Origin: Pseudomonas muyukensis
GTDB lineage: Bacteria; Pseudomonadota; Gammaproteobacteria; Pseudomonadales; Pseudomonadaceae
Direction of reading: 5' to 3'
DNA length: 64,000 nucleotides
NCBI RefSeq assembly: GCF_019139535.1
Contig: NZ_CP077073.1
Span: 571,501-635,500, forward strand
Shown piece by piece: positions 8,406-17,610 of this stretch. The notes under the pieces are model-generated. The model was given only the letters and a program-made list of their open reading frames with translations. It had not been told where the DNA came from and made no database searches. Position numbers and translations under genes: made by a program. Each line of letters opens with the position of its first letter. The stretch's first letter is position 1.

Positions 8406-10397
8406 TTATGCCTGCTCGACCCGATTGCGGCCTTGGTCCTTGGCCCGGTACAGCGCCTCGTCCGCACGCTTGAGTACCTGGTCGCCACGTTCACCCGAGC
8501 GGAAGGCGCTCAGGCCGATGGAGGTGGTGATCACCACCCGCTCGCCCTTGAAATGGAACGGACAGGCCTCGATCGCCGCGCGCAAGGCTTCGGCCACCTG
8601 CGCCGCGGCCGGCGGCGTGGTCTGCGGCAGCAACAGGACGAATTCCTCGCCGCCGAAGCGGGCGATGAAATCGCGGCCACGCAGGCGCTTGCGCAACTGT
8701 TCGGCGACGATCTTCAGCACCTTGTCGCCAGCCAGGTGTCCGTAGCCATCGTTGATGCGCTTGAAGTGATCGAGGTCGAGGATGGCCATGGCCAGGTGGC
8801 CACCGTGCTCCTGCCAGTCGAGTACCTCGCGCTCGACCCGTTCGGACCAGGCGGCGCGATTGGGCAGGCCGGTCAGTGGGTCGATCATCGCCTTCTGCCG
8901 TTGTTCCTCAAGGTGCTCGCGGTAACCTTGGGCCTCTTGCTCCATGCTTGCCACCCGCTCGGCCAGGCCTTGCAGGCGACCCGCCAGCTCCTGTTCGCGG
9001 CGATCGCGCTCATGCTGGTGCTCGTCCATGGTCACCAGCAGGCCTTCGAGGCGATTCTCGAGGATGTGCTTGAGGCTATCGACATCGGCGGCGCCCTGCA
9101 CGCTGTTTTGCAGGCCATCGACCTGCTCACGCAACTGGCTGTCCAGCTCGCGGGCGGCAGAGCTGTTGTCGGCATGGCCGGCGCTGGCTTCGTGCAAGTG
9201 GCTCTGGAAGCTCTCCAGGCGCCCGTTGAGCTCCTGCAGGTAAGCCTCGAACTCATGCTGGCCGCTGTCGGTGATCGCCAGCATGAGCACGGCCAGGTCA
9301 TCCAGCACCGGAATCAACTCGTACCAGTTCAGGCCTCGCGAGACCCGCTCGCGCATCTGCAGGGCCTGGGCCTTGTGGCGCTCGGGCAGGCTGAGGTCGT
9401 CGAGCAGGCCGATCAGGGTCTGCTCGATATGCGCGGCGACCTGGCTGTAGGGCGGCTCGACGGCATCCGGCAGGGCGTAGGGGCCATCCTCGCCGAGGCT
9501 GTCCGCGGGCGCTTGCGCCTCATCCTCCAGCAGGCTTTCCGGCGCCGCGTCGGGGGGCAGGGGTTCAGGCTCGGCTTGGCTGGGCTCAGGCTCGGCCTCG
9601 ATCGGCGCGGGGGGCGCCTGCACCTCAGGCTGTGGCGGGGGCTCGGCGGCCACCACCGGCGTGGCCTCGACCAGCGCCGGGCCTGGCAGCTCGGCCGCGG
9701 CAACCGGGGCCGTTGCCTCGGGGGCGGGCGCCGCCTGCGGGACTTGTGGCAGCGGGGCCAAGGCATGCAGCTCATCGGCATCCTGCGCCGCGGTAACTGG
9801 CGCCACGGGCGCAGGTTGCGCAGGCGGAGCCTCGCCAGCAACGGGCAGCGGCGCCAGATCGGCCGGCGCCTCGTCACGGCCACCGAACAGGCGCTGCAAG
9901 AAGCCGGGCCTGGCGTCTTCGTCCGGCCTTTGCACGGCATTCAGGGCACGCCCCTGCAAACCGCTGAGCTCGCCCAACAGCGGCGGTAGCTCGCGAGACT
10001 GGCTGACGCCACCGTCGAGCTTCTTGGCGAGTTTTTTCAAGGGGCGGGCGACTTCGCCCGGCAACGGCAGGCTCTGCAGTTGGCTGACCAGCGCCGTCAG
10101 CGCTTCGCTGACCTGGTTCATGCGCGTCTCGCGACGCTGCTCGGAGTCGAGCACGGCTTTTTCCAGGCGCGGAATCAGCCCGGCCAGCCCCGCGTCCATG
10201 TTGTCGCCACGGATGACCTCGCGCATTTCCTTCATGCACTGGTCAACCGTCTTGTCGCTACCCTCTGCCGCCAGGGTGCTGCGCACCAGGCCACGGCGCA
10301 GCAGGTCGAGGCGGGCTTCCCAGCGCCGCTCGAGCTTTTCCTGCTGCTCGATGCTCTTGAGGTATTTTTCTTTCCAGCGCTCGGCTTCTTCGGTCAT
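8406..10397 (-). CDS. diguanylate cyclase, DgcH-like
   Basis: 663 residues from the ATG at 10397 (MTEEAERWKEKY); a longer start at 10424 adds nine residues. The N-terminal half is soluble and helical. A low-complexity Ala/Pro/Glu-rich linker (about 200-310) follows, then more coiled coil, then a C-terminal GGDEF domain (about 500-660). The active site reads FGGEEF near residue 580. It is preceded at the right spacing by RGRD, an RxxD inhibitory site, so the enzyme is probably active and feedback-inhibited by c-di-GMP. I see no membrane segment. P. aeruginosa DgcH (PA5487) is the positional counterpart. The alanine/proline linker is probably flexible and fast-evolving. Confidence 0.88.
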   Translation of the reverse strand: MTEEAERWKEKYLKSIEQQEKLERRWEARLDLLRRGLVRSTLAAEGSDKTVDQCMKEMREVIRGDNMDAGLAGLIPRLEKAVLDSEQRRETRMNQVSEALTALVSQLQSLPLPGEVARPLKKLAKKLDGGVSQSRELPPLLGELSGLQGRALNAVQRPDEDARPGFLQRLFGGRDEAPADLAPLPVAGEAPPAQPAPVAPVTAAQDADELHALAPLPQVPQAAPAPEATAPVAAAELPGPALVEATPVVAAEPPPQPEVQAPPAPIEAEPEPSQAEPEPLPPDAAPESLLEDEAQAPADSLGEDGPYALPDAVEPPYSQVAAHIEQTLIGLLDDLSLPERHKAQALQMRERVSRGLNWYELIPVLDDLAVLMLAITDSGQHEFEAYLQELNGRLESFQSHLHEASAGHADNSSAARELDSQLREQVDGLQNSVQGAADVDSLKHILENRLEGLLVTMDEHQHERDRREQELAGRLQGLAERVASMEQEAQGYREHLEEQRQKAMIDPLTGLPNRAAWSERVEREVLDWQEHGGHLAMAILDLDHFKRINDGYGHLAGDKVLKIVAEQLRKRLRGRDFIARFGGEEFVLLLPQTTPPAAAQVAEALRAAIEACPFHFKGERVVITTSIGLSAFRSGERGDQVLKRADEALYRAKDQGRNRVEQA

Positions 10398-10493
10398 GCC
10401 TGGTTCCGCAACGGGTGGTGGCATCTAGTCCTGCAATCACTGGATTTCGGCGGAAAAGCCCAACACTTGAGTGCAGGATTCACCCAGGCAGGG

Positions 10494-11348
10494 CTAACTC
10501 AGGACCGGCAGCGTATCCACAGTCAGGGCATCAGGCAATCGGATCTCGACGGCGACGGGCAGGTGATCGGAAATTGGCTGTGCCAGCACCTCAACGCGTT
10601 CCAGCGTAAGGCTCGGGCTGAGCAGGATGTGGTCAAGGCAGCGCTGGGGACGCCAGCTGGGAAAAGTGGCCTCGACCTGGGGCGCGACAAGCCCGAGATC
10701 ACGCAAGGGCGAATGGTCGAGCAGGTCGTTGGCATGGGTGTTCATGTCACCCATGAGGATCTGGTGACGATAGCCACCTATCAGCTCGCGGATGTAGGCC
10801 AGCTGCCGGGCGCGCGTCTTGGAGCCGAGCGCCAGGTGCATCATCACCACGATCAGGGCGTCGGCACCTTCGCCGAAACGCACCAGGATCGCGCCTCGCC
10901 CAGACGGGCCAGGCAAGGGATGGTCTTCCAGGTGCTGGGGCTTGAGCCGGCTGAGCACGCCATTGCTGTGCTGGGCGAAACGCCCGAGGTTGCGGTTGAG
11001 CTGCTGGTACCAGTAGGGGAAGGCCCCCAGCTGGGCGAGATGCTCCACCTGGTTGACGAAGCCGGAGCGCAGGCTGCCGCCGTCGGCTTCCTGCAAGGCC
11101 ACCAGGTCGAAGTCGCCGAGCAACTCGCCGATCTTCTGCAGGTTGCCGGCACGGCCGTTGTGCGGCAGCAGGTGTTGCCAGCTGCGGGTCACGTAGTGGC
11201 GGTAGCGCTCGGTGCTGATACCGACCTGGATATTGAAACTGAGCAGCCGCAGGCGACCATCGGCCGGCAGGCCAGTGGCCTGCAGGTGATGCTCGTTGAC
11301 CTGCGGCTGGTGCAGGCCGACGCTTCGTGTGGAGCGAAAGCGGCCCAT
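10494..11348 (-). CDS. endonuclease/exonuclease/phosphatase family protein
   Basis: 284 residues. It has the EEP fold signature: LLSFNIQVG near the N-terminus, the metal-binding glutamate in LVALQEAD, VVMMHLALG, the ILMGDMNTH motif (catalytic Asp/Asn), DHILLS and the final ISDHLPVAVEI. These are the usual DNase I-like catalytic residues, so phosphodiesterase or phosphomonoesterase activity on nucleic acid, lipid or sugar phosphate is expected; the substrate is not known. No signal peptide. It is separated from dsbA by only 12 bases on the same strand and may share its transcript. Confidence 0.85.
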   Translation of the reverse strand: MGRFRSTRSVGLHQPQVNEHHLQATGLPADGRLRLLSFNIQVGISTERYRHYVTRSWQHLLPHNGRAGNLQKIGELLGDFDLVALQEADGGSLRSGFVNQVEHLAQLGAFPYWYQQLNRNLGRFAQHSNGVLSRLKPQHLEDHPLPGPSGRGAILVRFGEGADALIVVMMHLALGSKTRARQLAYIRELIGGYRHQILMGDMNTHANDLLDHSPLRDLGLVAPQVEATFPSWRPQRCLDHILLSPSLTLERVEVLAQPISDHLPVAVEIRLPDALTVDTLPVLS

Positions 11349-11360
11349 GGCAGTCGCCGC

Positions 11361-11996
11361 TTACTTAGCGGCGCGCTCCTTGGCGATCAGCTGGTCGGCG
11401 ACGTTCAGCACGCCTTCCGGACCTTGGGCGGTACCCAGGTCGAAGCGATACTTGCCGTTGACCACCATGCTTGGGACGCCAGTGATCTCGTACTTCTTGG
11501 CCAGCTCTTTGGCCTGGTTGACCTGGCCCTTGATGGCGAAGGAATTGAAGGTGGCGAGGAACTTGTCCTTGTCCACGCCCTGGGTGGCCAGGAAGTCGGC
11601 CATGTCTTTCGGGTCGGTCAGGCGCATGCGCTTGTTCTGGATGGCATCGAACACGGCATTGTGCACGGCGTGCTCCACGCCCATGGCCTCGAGGGTCAGG
11701 AACATCTGGCCGTGGGCATCCCATGGGCCACCGAACATGGCGGGGACGCGCTTGAAGTTGACGTCCTTGGGCAGCTTGTCGACCCATGGATTGACGACCG
11801 GTTCGAAGTGGTAGCAGTGCGGGCAGCCGTACCAGAACAGCTCGACGACTTCGATCTTGCCTGGCACCGATACCGGCACCGGGTTGCTCAGCTCGATATA
11901 TTCCTTGCCGGCAGTGGCAGGTTCCGCGGCCTGCACGGCGGCCATACCGAATACGCTGGCGGCGACCAGCGCAGCGCTGAGAATCAGTTTACGCAT
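11361..11996 (-). CDS. dsbA: periplasmic thiol:disulfide oxidoreductase DsbA
   Basis: 211 residues. A signal peptide (LSAALVAASVFGMAAVQA) is followed by a thioredoxin fold with an inserted helical domain. The active site is GCPHCYHF, the same CPHC as E. coli DsbA, and the cis-proline loop is TGVPSMVV. It oxidises cysteine pairs in exported proteins and is re-oxidised by DsbB (not in this window). The ATG has AGGAGTAAA just upstream. The next gene on the strand, cytochrome c4, is separated from it by an intrinsic terminator, so dsbA has its own promoter in the 11997-12090 space. Confidence 0.95.
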   Translation of the reverse strand: MRKLILSAALVAASVFGMAAVQAAEPATAGKEYIELSNPVPVSVPGKIEVVELFWYGCPHCYHFEPVVNPWVDKLPKDVNFKRVPAMFGGPWDAHGQMFLTLEAMGVEHAVHNAVFDAIQNKRMRLTDPKDMADFLATQGVDKDKFLATFNSFAIKGQVNQAKELAKKYEITGVPSMVVNGKYRFDLGTAQGPEGVLNVADQLIAKERAAK

Positions 11997-12094
11997 GCTT
12001 TACTCCTGAGCAGTCTTTGGTCGCCTCGACGCGACCTGAGTAGGACAGGTCGGGAAGGGCTCGAGTTCTGTAGTGTAACGGCTATGGACAGAAA

Positions 12095-12119
12095 AAAGGG
12101 CAGCCTGGGCTGCCCTTTT
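12095..12119 (-). terminator. intrinsic terminator downstream of cytochrome c4
   Basis: A 12-base perfect stem (AAAAGGGCAGCC with its complement) and a two-base loop. Read on the minus strand it is followed by a run of T. It lies 87 bases after the cytochrome c4 stop and ahead of dsbA, so it should end the cytochrome c4/c5 transcript. The A-rich side makes it partly bidirectional. Confidence 0.85.
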
Positions 12120-12205
12120 CATCTTTAGCGCCAGTGCATTAACCGAGCGTTAACGCCCCCCACATTGTGCGGGCGCCGGCCTTGCTGGCGAACCCGGCGC
12201 CGCGA

Positions 12206-12823
12206 TCAGTGCAGGCCCTGGATGTAGCTGGACAGCGCTTCGATGTCCTTGTTGCTCAGTTTGCCGGCGATGGTGCGCATGGTCATGGCGTCGCCGTCGT
12301 TGGTGCGGTTGCCTTCGCGGAAGTCGGTCAGCTGCTTGCCAACGTACTGCGCGTGCTGGCCGCTCAGGTGCGGGAAGCCGGCCAGGGCGATACCTGCGCC
12401 GTTGGGCGAATGGCAACCGGTGCAAGCCGGCATGCCCTTCTCGAGGTCGCCGCCATTGAACAGTGCGCGGCCACGTTCGACCAGTTTCGGGTCGGCGGCG
12501 CCGACGCTGCCTTTCTGGCTGGCGAAGTAGGCGGCGATATCGGCCAGGTCCTGGTCGTTGAGGTTGGCCAGCATGCCGGTCATCTCCAGCACGGTACGCT
12601 TGCCGGACTTGATGTCGTGCAGTTGTTTTTCGAGGTAACGCTGGCCTTGGCCGGCGAGTTTCGGGAAGTTCGGCGCCAGGCTGTTGCCGTCGGGGTTGTG
12701 GCAGGCGCCACAGACGGCTGTCTTGGCCTGGCCGGCGGCGGCGTCGCCCTTGATAGGTTCTGCAGCAGTGGCCGCACCTGCGACACCCATGGTCAACAGC
12801 AGACTCACGACTAGTTTGTTCAT
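12206..12823 (-). CDS. di-haem cytochrome c4
   Basis: 205 residues with a signal peptide (VVSLLLTMGVAGAATA) and two class I cytochrome c halves. Haem attachment sites are CGACH and CTGCH, and the later methionine ligands lie in the conserved SGxHAQYVGKQL/NDGDAMTMR type regions. Cytochrome c4 carries electrons between the bc1 complex and terminal oxidases in the periplasm or at its membrane face. The gene is followed by a terminator and preceded 31 bases upstream by a second cytochrome gene on the same strand, so the pair likely forms an operon. The aa3 oxidase genes lie 17 kb away. Confidence 0.93.
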   Translation of the reverse strand: MNKLVVSLLLTMGVAGAATAAEPIKGDAAAGQAKTAVCGACHNPDGNSLAPNFPKLAGQGQRYLEKQLHDIKSGKRTVLEMTGMLANLNDQDLADIAAYFASQKGSVGAADPKLVERGRALFNGGDLEKGMPACTGCHSPNGAGIALAGFPHLSGQHAQYVGKQLTDFREGNRTNDGDAMTMRTIAGKLSNKDIEALSSYIQGLH

Positions 12824-12854
12824 CAGCTAATCCAACACGGCTAAGGGTGAAATG

Positions 12855-13157
12855 TTATGTATCGGGACTGCCGCTCATCCAAAGGATGACCAAACGGTAG
12901 TCCTCGGCACTGCAGTCCATGCACAATCCACGCGGCGGCATAGCCTTGAAACCCTGTGTAACATGTGTCACCAGTCGCTCCATGCCTTGCGCCAGCCTTG
13001 GCTCCCAGGCCGCCCGGTCACCCTGCTTGGGCGCCTGTGGCAGTTGTCCGGCGTGACAGGCCGCACAGGTGCGGTTGTACAACGCCTTGGGATCCTGTGT
13101 AGCCTGTGCGCTGTAAAACGGCAGGAACATACCGACAGCAAGCAGCCATATCGCCAT
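12855..13157 (-). CDS. cytochrome c5-like mono-haem protein
   Basis: 100 residues from the ATG at 13157; the longer open frame upstream has no signal peptide and runs into the region ahead of engB. A signal sequence (MAIWLLAVGMFLPFYSAQA) precedes a single haem-binding site CAACHAG near residue 30. A second cysteine pair, GLCMDCSAED, is typical of cytochrome c5. Length and layout match the c5 family of small periplasmic electron carriers. It lies upstream of cytochrome c4 on the same strand and is probably its operon partner. Confidence 0.85.
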   Translation of the reverse strand: MAIWLLAVGMFLPFYSAQATQDPKALYNRTCAACHAGQLPQAPKQGDRAAWEPRLAQGMERLVTHVTQGFKAMPPRGLCMDCSAEDYRLVILWMSGSPDT

Positions 13158-13365
13158 GCGAAACGACCTGACAGGGTTGGGGGCCGCGCTGCGTTCTGTT
13201 GCGCGAGCTATTGTTCGACACCCCATGCTCACATTGCCTGCTTCAGGCGAATGAGCACACAAAAACTGGGGCATTATATACTTCCGCCAGCCAAACGGAA
13301 ACGACACCGCTTGCCGGGCCTGGTCCTTCGACGCCAGTGCTGGGCAACACCACTTCGGAAATCCC

Positions 13366-13995
13366 ATGCAAGTCAAGAACCCCATCCTCGGCCTGTGCCA
13401 GAAAGCCACATTCGCCCTCAGCGCTGCCAAGGTCGAACAATGCCCCCAAGACCAGGGTTACGAGGTGGCTTTCGCCGGCCGGTCCAACGCCGGTAAGTCC
13501 AGCGCCCTCAATACCCTGACCCACGCCAGCCTGGCGCGGACCTCGAAGACTCCGGGCCGCACCCAGCTGCTGAATTTCTTCAGTCTGGACGATGAACGGC
13601 GTTTGGTCGACCTGCCGGGCTACGGATATGCAAAAGTCCCGATCCCGCTCAAGCAGCACTGGCAGAAGCACCTGGAGGCCTACCTGGGCAGCCGCGAGTG
13701 CCTGCGCGGGGTGATCCTGATGATGGACACCCGCCACCCGATGACCGACTTCGACAAGATGATGCTCGACTGGGCCAGGGCCAGCGGCATGCCGATGCAC
13801 ATCCTGCTGACCAAGGCCGACAAGCTGACCCACGGCGCTGGCAAGAACACCCTGCTCAAGGTGCAGGCGGAAATTCGCAAGGGCTGGGGCGATGGCGTGA
13901 CCATCCAGTTGTTCTCGGCGCCCAAGCGCCTGGGCCTGGAAGAAGCCTACCGGGTGCTGGCGAACTGGATGGAGCTGGAAGACAAGCCAGCCTGA
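13366..13995 (+). CDS. engB: ribosome-biogenesis GTP-binding protein EngB (YsxC/YihA)
   Basis: 209 residues. GTPase motifs in order: G1 [12 protein letters not shown] (about 38-48), the switch region around [12 protein letters not shown]3 [11 protein letters not shown]4 LLTKADKL and G5-like FSAPKR. EngB is an essential TRAFAC GTPase that helps assemble the 50S ribosomal subunit. It converges on polA, and the ErsA small RNA lies in the shared intergenic space. Enteric bacteria have Spot 42 in the equivalent polA-engB interval. Start MQVKNPILG is well supported by family alignment from memory. Confidence 0.95.
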   Translation: MQVKNPILGLCQKATFALSAAKVEQCPQDQGYEVAFAGRSNAGKSSALNTLTHASLARTSKTPGRTQLLNFFSLDDERRLVDLPGYGYAKVPIPLKQHWQKHLEAYLGSRECLRGVILMMDTRHPMTDFDKMMLDWARASGMPMHILLTKADKLTHGAGKNTLLKVQAEIRKGWGDGVTIQLFSAPKRLGLEEAYRVLANWMELEDKPA

Positions 13996-14010
13996 GGCGA
14001 CACCCGCCCT

Positions 14011-14112
14011 TGTAGGAGCGGCCTTGTGTCGCGATGGGCCGCGTAGCGACCCCAAAGACCACAGGCATGCAAGATTGCCGGGGCTGCTGCGCAGCCCTTT
14101 CGCGACGCGCCT
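14011..14112. repeat. REP pair downstream of engB (one degenerate)
   Basis: The first unit runs from TGTAGGAGCGGCCTTGTGTC at 14011 to about 14053 on the plus strand. The second, inverted and diverged (GGGGCTGCTGCGCAGCCCTT then CGCGACGCG), is at 14077-14112. This is the window's common REP type, here in the engB/ErsA intergenic space. It may act as mRNA 3' protection for engB. Confidence 0.75.
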
Positions 14113-14152
14113 ACGCAAGGCTTGCGCAGGGCCTGGAGGTCAAATTTCAGGC

Positions 14153-14195
14153 AAAAAAAACCCCGGACTTCATATGGGGAGGGGGAAGTTCGGGG
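14153..14195 (-). terminator. intrinsic terminator of ErsA
   Basis: On the minus strand CCCCGAACTTC pairs with GAAGTCCGGGG (one mismatch) around a short loop, followed by eight T. Textbook Rho-independent shape. Confidence 0.9.
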
Positions 14196-14282
14196 TTCAA
14201 GTCCGGACCGCTAGGGCGGGGTCCGGGTATCTGCCAACACTTAACACAACATAGGAGCATCGAAAGGCTTCACCAGCCATTC
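14153..14282 (-). ncRNA. ersA: ErsA small RNA
   Basis: Non-coding stretch between engB and polA, on the polA strand. An AlgU-type promoter (14289-14316) would start transcription at about 14282. A strong intrinsic terminator ends in T8 at about 14153. The predicted RNA is about 130 nt; ErsA of P. aeruginosa is 132 nt, is AlgU dependent and lies in the same polA-engB interval. Inside it an extra hairpin forms from CCGGAC and GTCCGG (about 14205-14228). The 5' portion is less structured and pyrimidine/U-rich, suitable for Hfq-assisted pairing. In P. aeruginosa ErsA represses algC and affects exopolysaccharide and biofilm. Targets here are not determined, and exact ends are inferred. Confidence 0.82.
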
Positions 14283-14288
14283 AGTACC

Positions 14289-14316
14289 TCTGAGTGGCGG
14301 TTCACCGGATTAGTTC
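14289..14316 (-). promoter_or_regulatory. AlgU (sigma-22/RpoE-type) promoter of ErsA
   Basis: Read on the minus strand: -35 GAACTA at 14316-14311, a 17-base spacer, and -10 TCAGA at 14293-14289. The consensus is GAACTT-N16/17-TCNNA, so five of six and all defined -10 positions match. A start 6-8 bases downstream gives the RNA length expected for ErsA. Confidence 0.75.
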
Positions 14317-14326
14317 CGGGCCCCTG

Positions 14327-14347
14327 GAAACTATTTGCGATAGTTTC
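14327..14347. promoter_or_regulatory. perfect palindrome just upstream of the ErsA promoter
   Basis: GAAACTAT and ATAGTTTC, perfect 8-base arms around TTGCG. It lies at about -45 to -65 relative to the inferred ErsA start and downstream of polA. There is no T-run on either strand, so a protein binding site is more likely than a terminator. The regulator is unknown. Confidence 0.4.
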
Positions 14348-14430
14348 ATGAAACCCCGATCTAATGGCCTGCAGCCAGCACCGGATCCGCGACACTACGC
14401 CGCAGATCCTACACAGCTTTCACGCGCCGT

Positions 14431-17178
14431 TTAGTGAGCTTCGTCCCAATTCGCGCCAACGCCCACTTCCACCAGCAGCGGCACATCCAGTTGCGCGGCA
14501 GCGCTCATGTGACTGCGGATCTCAGCTTTCACCTGCTCGACCAGGTCCTCGCGTACTTCCAGCACCAGTTCGTCATGCACCTGCAGGATCACCCGTGCAT
14601 CCAGCCCGCTGGCGCTCAGCCAGTTATCCACCGCCACCATGGCGCGCTTGATGATGTCTGCCGCGGTGCCCTGCATCGGCGCGTTGATCGCCGTACGCTC
14701 GGCGCCCTTGCGCAGGGACGGGTTCTTGGCGTTGATGTCCGGCAGGTACAGGCGGCGACCGAACAGGGTTTCGACGAAGCCTTGCTCGGCGGCCTGGGCG
14801 CGGGTGCGCTCCATGTACGCCAGCACGCCCGGGTAACGGGCGAAGTAGCGGTCGATGTAGTCCTGGGACTGCTTGCGATCGACGCCGATCTGCTTGGCCA
14901 GGCCGAACGCGCTCATGCCGTAGATCAGGCCGAAGTTGATCGCCTTGGCGCTGCGCCGCTGGTCGCTGGTCACCGCGTCCAGGGCCACGCCGAACACCTC
15001 GGCGGCGGTGGCGCGGTGCACGTCCAGGTCGTTGCGGAAGGCATGCAACAGGCCTTCGTCCTTGGCCAGGTGGGCCATGATGCGCAGCTCGATCTGCGAG
15101 TAGTCCGCCGCCAGCAGGGTGTAGCCGGGGCTGGCGACGAAGGCCTGGCGGATGCGCCGGCCTTCGGCGGTGCGGATCGGAATGTTCTGCAGGTTCGGGT
15201 CGCTGGACGACAGCCGGCCGGTGGCGGCCACGGCCTGCTGGTAGGAGGTATGGATACGCCCGGTGCGCGGGTTGATCTGCCCCGGCAACTTGTCGGTGTA
15301 GGTGCTCTTGAGCTTGCTCAGGCTGCGGTACTGCATCAGCACCCTGGGCAGCGGGTAGCCTTGCTCGGCCAGTTCATCCAGCACCGCCTCGGCGGTGGAC
15401 GGCTGGCCCTTGGCGGTCTTGCTCAGCACCGGCATGCCCAGCTTGTCATAAAGAATCGCGCCAAGCTGCTTGGGCGAACCAAGGTTGAATGCCTCGCCGG
15501 CCAGCTCGAACGCCTCGCGCTCCAGCTCGACCAGCTTGGCCCCCAGCTCGCCGCTCTGCACGCCGAGCAGCGCGGCATCGACCAGCGCGCCCTGGCGCTC
15601 GATCTTGGCCAGCACCGGCACCAGCGGCATCTCGATGTCCATCAGCACCGGCAGCACGCTGGGGGTCTTGGCCAGGCGCGCCTGCAAGGCCTGGTGCAGG
15701 CGCAGGGTGATGTCGGCGTCCTCGGCGGCGTAGGGGCCGGCCTTGTCCAGGGCGATCTGGTTGAAAGTCAGCTGCTTGGCGCCCTTGCCGGCGATGTCCT
15801 CGAAGGCGATGGTGCTGTGGTCGAGGTACTTCTGCGCCAGGCTGTCCATGTCGTGACGGGTGGCGGTGGAGTCCAGCACGTAGGACTCGAGCATGGTGTC
15901 GTAGGCCACGCCGCGCAGGTGGATGGCCGGGCTGCCGTTGGCCAGGATGTTGATGTCGTACTTGGCGTTCTGGCCGACCTTGCCCTTGGCCGGGTCTTCC
16001 AGCAGCGGCTTGAGCGCCAGCAGCACTTGCTCGCGGTCCAGCTGGGCCGGGGCACCTTCGTAGTCATGGGCCAGCGGTACATAGGCCGCCTCATGCGGCG
16101 TTACCGCGAACGACAGGCCGACCAGTTGCGCCTGCTGGGCATCGAGGCCGGTGGTTTCGGTGTCGAAGGCAAACAATGGCGCCTGGCGCAGTTTTTCCAG
16201 CCAGGCGTCGAAGCGCGCCTGGTCGAGGATGGTTTCGTACTGCGGTTCGACCTTGACGGCGGGCGCCTCGGCCACCACGGCGGTGCCCCCGGCCTGGCTC
16301 GCCTCGCGCTGCACGTCGGCGACCCAGCTCTTGAACTCCATCTCGGTGTACAGCGCCAGCAGGGTTTCACGGTCTGGCGCGCCGCATACCAGCGCATCGA
16401 CCTCGACGTCCAGCTCGACATCGCACTTGATGGTGGCCAGCTCGTAGGAAAGGAAAGCCGCGTCGCGGTGCTCCTCAAGCTTGGCGGCGAGGGTCTTGGC
16501 GCCTCGAATGGCCAGGCCCGGCACCTTGTCCAGGTTCTGGTACACATCGCGCAGGCCGCCGCCGATGCCGGTCAGCAGGCCGACCGCGGTCTTCTCGCCA
16601 ACGCCCGGCACGCCTGGGATGTTGTCGACCTTGTCGCCCATCAGGGCGAGGAAATCGATGATGTGCTCGGGGCCGACGCCGAATTTCTCATGCACGCCCG
16701 CCACGTCCAGCACGCTGCCGGTCATGGTGTTGACCAGGGTGACATGGCCGTCCACCAACTGGGCCATGTCCTTGTCGCCGGTCGAGATGATCACCGGCCG
16801 GCCAGCCGCCGCGCTGCTGCGCGCCAGGGTGCCGATCACGTCGTCGGCCTCGACACCCTCGACGCACAGCAGCGGGTAGCCCAGGGCGCGTACGCTGGCA
16901 TGCAGCGGCTCGACCTGCACCCGCAGGTCGTCGGGCATGCTCGGGCGGTTGGCCTTGTACTCGGCGAACATGGCGTCGCGGAAGGTCCCGCCCTTGGCGT
17001 CGAAGACCACCGCGAACAGGCTGTCGGGGTATTGCTTGCGCAGGCTCTTGAGCATGTTCAGCACGCCCTTGACCGCGCCGGTGGGCATGCCCTTGGAGGT
17101 GGTCAGCGGCGGCAGCGCGTGAAAGGCGCGGTAGAGGTAGGACGAACCGTCCACCAGGACGAGGGGCGCTTGGCTCAT
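14431..17178 (-). CDS. polA: DNA polymerase I
   Basis: 915 residues from the ATG at 17178 ([19 protein letters not shown]); an upstream TTG would add four. Three domains: 5'-3' exonuclease (about 1-290; [40 protein letters not shown]), 3'-5' exonuclease (about 315-510; FDTETTGLD and [10 protein letters not shown] keep the acidic metal ligands), and polymerase (about 520-915; [13 protein letters not shown] motif A, the [17 protein letters not shown]-helix, and VHDELVLEV motif C). All proofreading and polymerase residues I can recognise are present, so it should be fully active in Okazaki-fragment processing and excision repair. It converges on engB with the ErsA gene in between. Confidence 0.96.
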   Translation of the reverse strand: MSQAPLVLVDGSSYLYRAFHALPPLTTSKGMPTGAVKGVLNMLKSLRKQYPDSLFAVVFDAKGGTFRDAMFAEYKANRPSMPDDLRVQVEPLHASVRALGYPLLCVEGVEADDVIGTLARSSAAAGRPVIISTGDKDMAQLVDGHVTLVNTMTGSVLDVAGVHEKFGVGPEHIIDFLALMGDKVDNIPGVPGVGEKTAVGLLTGIGGGLRDVYQNLDKVPGLAIRGAKTLAAKLEEHRDAAFLSYELATIKCDVELDVEVDALVCGAPDRETLLALYTEMEFKSWVADVQREASQAGGTAVVAEAPAVKVEPQYETILDQARFDAWLEKLRQAPLFAFDTETTGLDAQQAQLVGLSFAVTPHEAAYVPLAHDYEGAPAQLDREQVLLALKPLLEDPAKGKVGQNAKYDINILANGSPAIHLRGVAYDTMLESYVLDSTATRHDMDSLAQKYLDHSTIAFEDIAGKGAKQLTFNQIALDKAGPYAAEDADITLRLHQALQARLAKTPSVLPVLMDIEMPLVPVLAKIERQGALVDAALLGVQSGELGAKLVELEREAFELAGEAFNLGSPKQLGAILYDKLGMPVLSKTAKGQPSTAEAVLDELAEQGYPLPRVLMQYRSLSKLKSTYTDKLPGQINPRTGRIHTSYQQAVAATGRLSSSDPNLQNIPIRTAEGRRIRQAFVASPGYTLLAADYSQIELRIMAHLAKDEGLLHAFRNDLDVHRATAAEVFGVALDAVTSDQRRSAKAINFGLIYGMSAFGLAKQIGVDRKQSQDYIDRYFARYPGVLAYMERTRAQAAEQGFVETLFGRRLYLPDINAKNPSLRKGAERTAINAPMQGTAADIIKRAMVAVDNWLSASGLDARVILQVHDELVLEVREDLVEQVKAEIRSHMSAAAQLDVPLLVEVGVGANWDEAH

Positions 17179-17252
17179 GAGGAGAATCAACCTTTTCGGC
17201 GGGTCCGGAGCTAGAATAGCCGGATCAATGACGACAAAAGGACTAGGTTATC

Positions 17253-17543
17253 ATGCGCACACTCAATCGCCTGTTACTGCTCGGTCTGCTGGCCACCATG
17301 CCGGTCGTCACCCAGGCGGCGGACGAAGCCCCATCGGCCGATCCCGATGTAACCATTCGCACGGAAGGCGATAAAACCATCCAGGAATACCGGCAGAACG
17401 GCTTCCTGTATGCGATCAAGGTCACGCCGAAGGGCGGCAAACCTTATTTCCTGGTACGCGCCGATGGCACCGATGCCAATTTCATTCGCTCAGACCAGCC
17501 GGACATGCTGATTCCGTCCTGGAAAATCTTCGAGTGGAAGTAG
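17253..17543 (+). CDS. DUF2782 exported protein
   Basis: 96 residues. A signal peptide (LLLLGLLATMPVVTQA, cleaved before ADEAPS) is followed by a compact domain VTIRTEGDKTIQEYRQNGF...IKVTPKGGKPYFLVRADG ending IPSWKIFEWK. This is the DUF2782 family, common between polA and thrB in pseudomonads. Function unknown; periplasmic by inference. It is divergent from polA with a 74-base gap, and precedes thrB on the same strand by 67 bases, so the two may be co-transcribed. Confidence 0.88.
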   Translation: MRTLNRLLLLGLLATMPVVTQAADEAPSADPDVTIRTEGDKTIQEYRQNGFLYAIKVTPKGGKPYFLVRADGTDANFIRSDQPDMLIPSWKIFEWK

Positions 17544-17610
17544 GCTCGCGTACCGTTCATATCAACCAGGCACTTCCCGGCGGAGGTGCCCGCATGGGCA
17601 ATTCTTCAAC

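Noticed and set aside
12150..12200. REP unit after cytochrome c4
   Set aside because: Only a short match (GGCCTTGCTGGCGAACC) without a clear partner arm; too weak to list.
13243..14118. 291-residue minus-strand frame across engB
   Set aside because: Opposite engB and running into REP sequence; no signal or domain.
14434..17214. 926-residue open frame opposite polA
   Set aside because: Antisense to a complete polA; long antisense frames are expected in GC-rich genes and it shows no recognisable domain.
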